Source: Nitrososphaerota archaeon (GTDB taxonomy: Archaea > Thermoproteota > Nitrososphaeria > Nitrososphaerales > Nitrosopumilaceae). From it: a stretch of DNA of 6,095 nucleotides. How positions within the stretch are numbered: the stretch's first letter is position 1; the number at the start of each line of letters is the position of its first letter. Shown one piece after another: positions 5,543-6,095 of this stretch. Under the pieces are notes generated by a model. That model saw nothing but the letters and a program-made list of their open reading frames with translations. It ran no database searches and was not told where the DNA came from. The DNA lies in assembly GCA_022573065.1 (NCBI GenBank), contig JACZUQ010000008.1, forward strand, positions 12,756 through 18,850, read 5' to 3'. The position numbers were made by a program, and so were the translations under genes.

Positions 5543-5845
5543 GTGTCTAGACTAATTATGACACTTGATCCTGAATTCAAAAATCAAACTATTAATCTAA
5601 TTAAAGAAACTTTAGCTCTTTACAAAAATGCTGGGACCTCCCCACGCATTGGAAATATTTGGCAATGTAAAAATATCGGTGATTTTTTATGTGGATTTTT
5701 TGTTGGAGAAATGGTTGGCTCAGCTTTGAGTGCATTTCAGGTATATCACAAAAGAGAACCAACTGCTGACGAACATATGGAAATTGTTGATTTGGTTGAA
5801 AATTATAATGAAGAAATACGTGAATTTTTTGCAAAATTTAATTGA
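5543..5845 (+). CDS. Small protein of unknown function (100 residues)
   Basis: I do not recognise this protein. It has an open frame of 100 codons, base composition like its neighbours, and sits 15 bases after rpl6 on the same strand, so it is probably real and may be co-transcribed. Visible parts: a mostly helical N-terminus with DPEFKNQTINLIKETLALYKNAG (9-31); a glycine-rich hydrophobic stretch IGDFLCGFFVGEMVGSALSAF (45-65) holding GxxxGxxxG at 51-59; two cysteines (42, 50); and an acidic C-terminal helix ADEHMEIVDLVENYNEEIREFFAKF (75-99). The middle stretch could be a membrane helix or the packed core of a small helical bundle; a glutamate at 56 argues against a simple membrane span. The start is GTG 5543 or ATG 5558; neither has a ribosome binding site, so a leaderless message is possible. 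No function is inferred. Confidence 0.75.
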   Translation: MSRLIMTLDPEFKNQTINLIKETLALYKNAGTSPRIGNIWQCKNIGDFLCGFFVGEMVGSALSAFQVYHKREPTADEHMEIVDLVENYNEEIREFFAKFN

Positions 5846-5858
5846 TTTTACATTTTTT
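5846..5858 (+). terminator. T-rich transcription terminator (probable)
   Basis: Right after the stop of the small unknown gene the coding strand reads TTTTACATTTTTT, with runs of four and six Ts. Archaeal RNA polymerase commonly stops at such T tracts without a hairpin, and this one lies at the first non-coding gap larger than 15 bases. It probably ends the ribosomal operon. The assignment is from composition and position only. Confidence 0.5.
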
Positions 5859-5866
5859 ATCTAAAA

Positions 5867-5874
5867 TTTATTTA
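5867..5874 (+). promoter_or_regulatory. Possible TATA box for tRNA-Asn
   Basis: TTTATTTA, preceded by AAAA, resembles an archaeal box A. A start about 25 bases downstream would fall near 5895-5898, giving a 5' leader of about 15 bases before the tRNA for RNase P to remove. The whole region is AT-rich, so chance matches are likely. Confidence 0.35.
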
Positions 5875-5912
5875 GTAAGAATTAAATCGCTTTGATCAAG
5901 GTACAAACCTGT

Positions 5913-5986
5913 GCCGCCCTAGCTCAGCGTGGTAGAGCGTCGGACTGTTAATCCGTTGGTCGTCAGTCCAAGTCTGACGGGCGGCG
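5913..5986 (+). tRNA. tRNA-Asn (anticodon GTT), with C at position 55
   Basis: A complete cloverleaf folds by hand. The acceptor stem GCCGCCC (5913-5919) pairs perfectly with GGGCGGC (5979-5985); the discriminator is G5986. The D stem is GCTC/GAGC (5922-5925, 5935-5938) with GG in its loop. The anticodon loop CTGTTAA (5945-5951) gives GTT, asparagine; four stem pairs are sound and the outermost pair (T5940 with T5956) is a mismatch. The variable loop has five bases. The T stem GTCAG/CTGAC is perfect, but its loop is TCCAAGT (5967-5973), so position 55 is C instead of the near-universal U. There is no intron, and the CCA end is not encoded, so it must be added after transcription. Acceptance by asparaginyl-tRNA synthetase or by the AspRS/GatCAB route cannot be told from the window. 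Confidence 0.95.
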
Positions 5987-5996
5987 CTATTCATTG

Positions 5997-6018
5997 TTTC
6001 TAAATTCGAATTTAGAAA
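5997..6018. repeat. Perfect 22-base palindrome downstream of tRNA-Asn
   Basis: The 11-base half site TTTCTAAATTC is followed at once by its exact reverse complement GAATTTAGAAA, with no spacer. It lies 10 bases after the tRNA 3' end. It could be an operator for a dimeric regulator of a gene beyond the right edge, or a snap-back structure in the tRNA trailer. With no loop, a long RNA hairpin would lose the central pairs. The remaining stretch to 6095 holds an AATATAG sequence (6017-6023), a small AACCA/TGGTT inverted repeat (6032-6043) and ATGATG at the very end, possibly the start of the next gene. Confidence 0.9.
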
Positions 6019-6095
6019 TATAGAATGTTAGAACCATTTGGTTTACTGCTTTAGACAGCCTAGATCTAATATCTGATCGCAAATTAGGTATGATG

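Noticed and set aside
6090..6095. ATGATG at the right edge as the start of a further gene.
   Set aside because: Only two codons are visible, so there is nothing to support a coding call.

Overview
The window is a low-GC archaeal ribosomal-protein operon (S10/spc-type cluster), read entirely on the + strand, followed by a small uncharacterised gene and a tRNA gene. S4e, the archaeal forms of S17, L14, L24 and L5, and the RNase P protein Rpp29 lying among ribosomal genes identify the source as an archaeon. The wording of the proteins (for example the S8 and L22 sequences), the AT-rich codon use and the GTG/TTG starts best fit the Nitrososphaerota (Thaumarchaeota), probably a marine or freshwater Nitrosopumilaceae ammonia oxidiser. 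The phylum is fairly safe; the family is inference from recall, not from a search.

Layout: 3' end of rps19 (1-125), rpl22, rps3, rpl29, rnp1 (RNase P Rpp29), rps17, rpl14, rpl24, rps4e, rpl5, rps14 (only 59 codons, easily missed), rps8, rpl6, then a 100-residue protein of unknown function (5543-5845). Genes overlap by 1, 4 or 11 bases or are separated by 15 bases or fewer, so they almost certainly form one transcript with translational coupling. Five genes have or may have non-ATG starts (rps3 TTG, rpl14 GTG, rpl24 TTG, the unknown gene GTG, and possibly rpl22 GTG). The longest gap without a coding gene (5846-6095, 250 bases) holds a T-rich probable terminator, a possible TATA box, tRNA-Asn(GTT), and a perfect 22-base palindrome 10 bases after the tRNA.

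The proteins serve one job: assembly of the small subunit (S19, S3, S17, S4e, S14, S8) and the large subunit (L22, L29, L14, L24, L5, L6), with RNase P protein linking ribosome supply to tRNA 5' maturation.

The unusual points are: an exact 6 x 24-base in-frame tandem repeat giving L24 a 48-residue KETKPEKT tail; an exact 2 x 30-base repeat in the acidic tail of S3; a tRNA-Asn whose T-loop has C where nearly all tRNAs have U55; the 22-base palindrome; an inverted repeat just before the start of the unknown gene; and that gene itself, with a glycine-zipper-like segment. I see no clear new multi-gene system. The rest is ordinary core genome.
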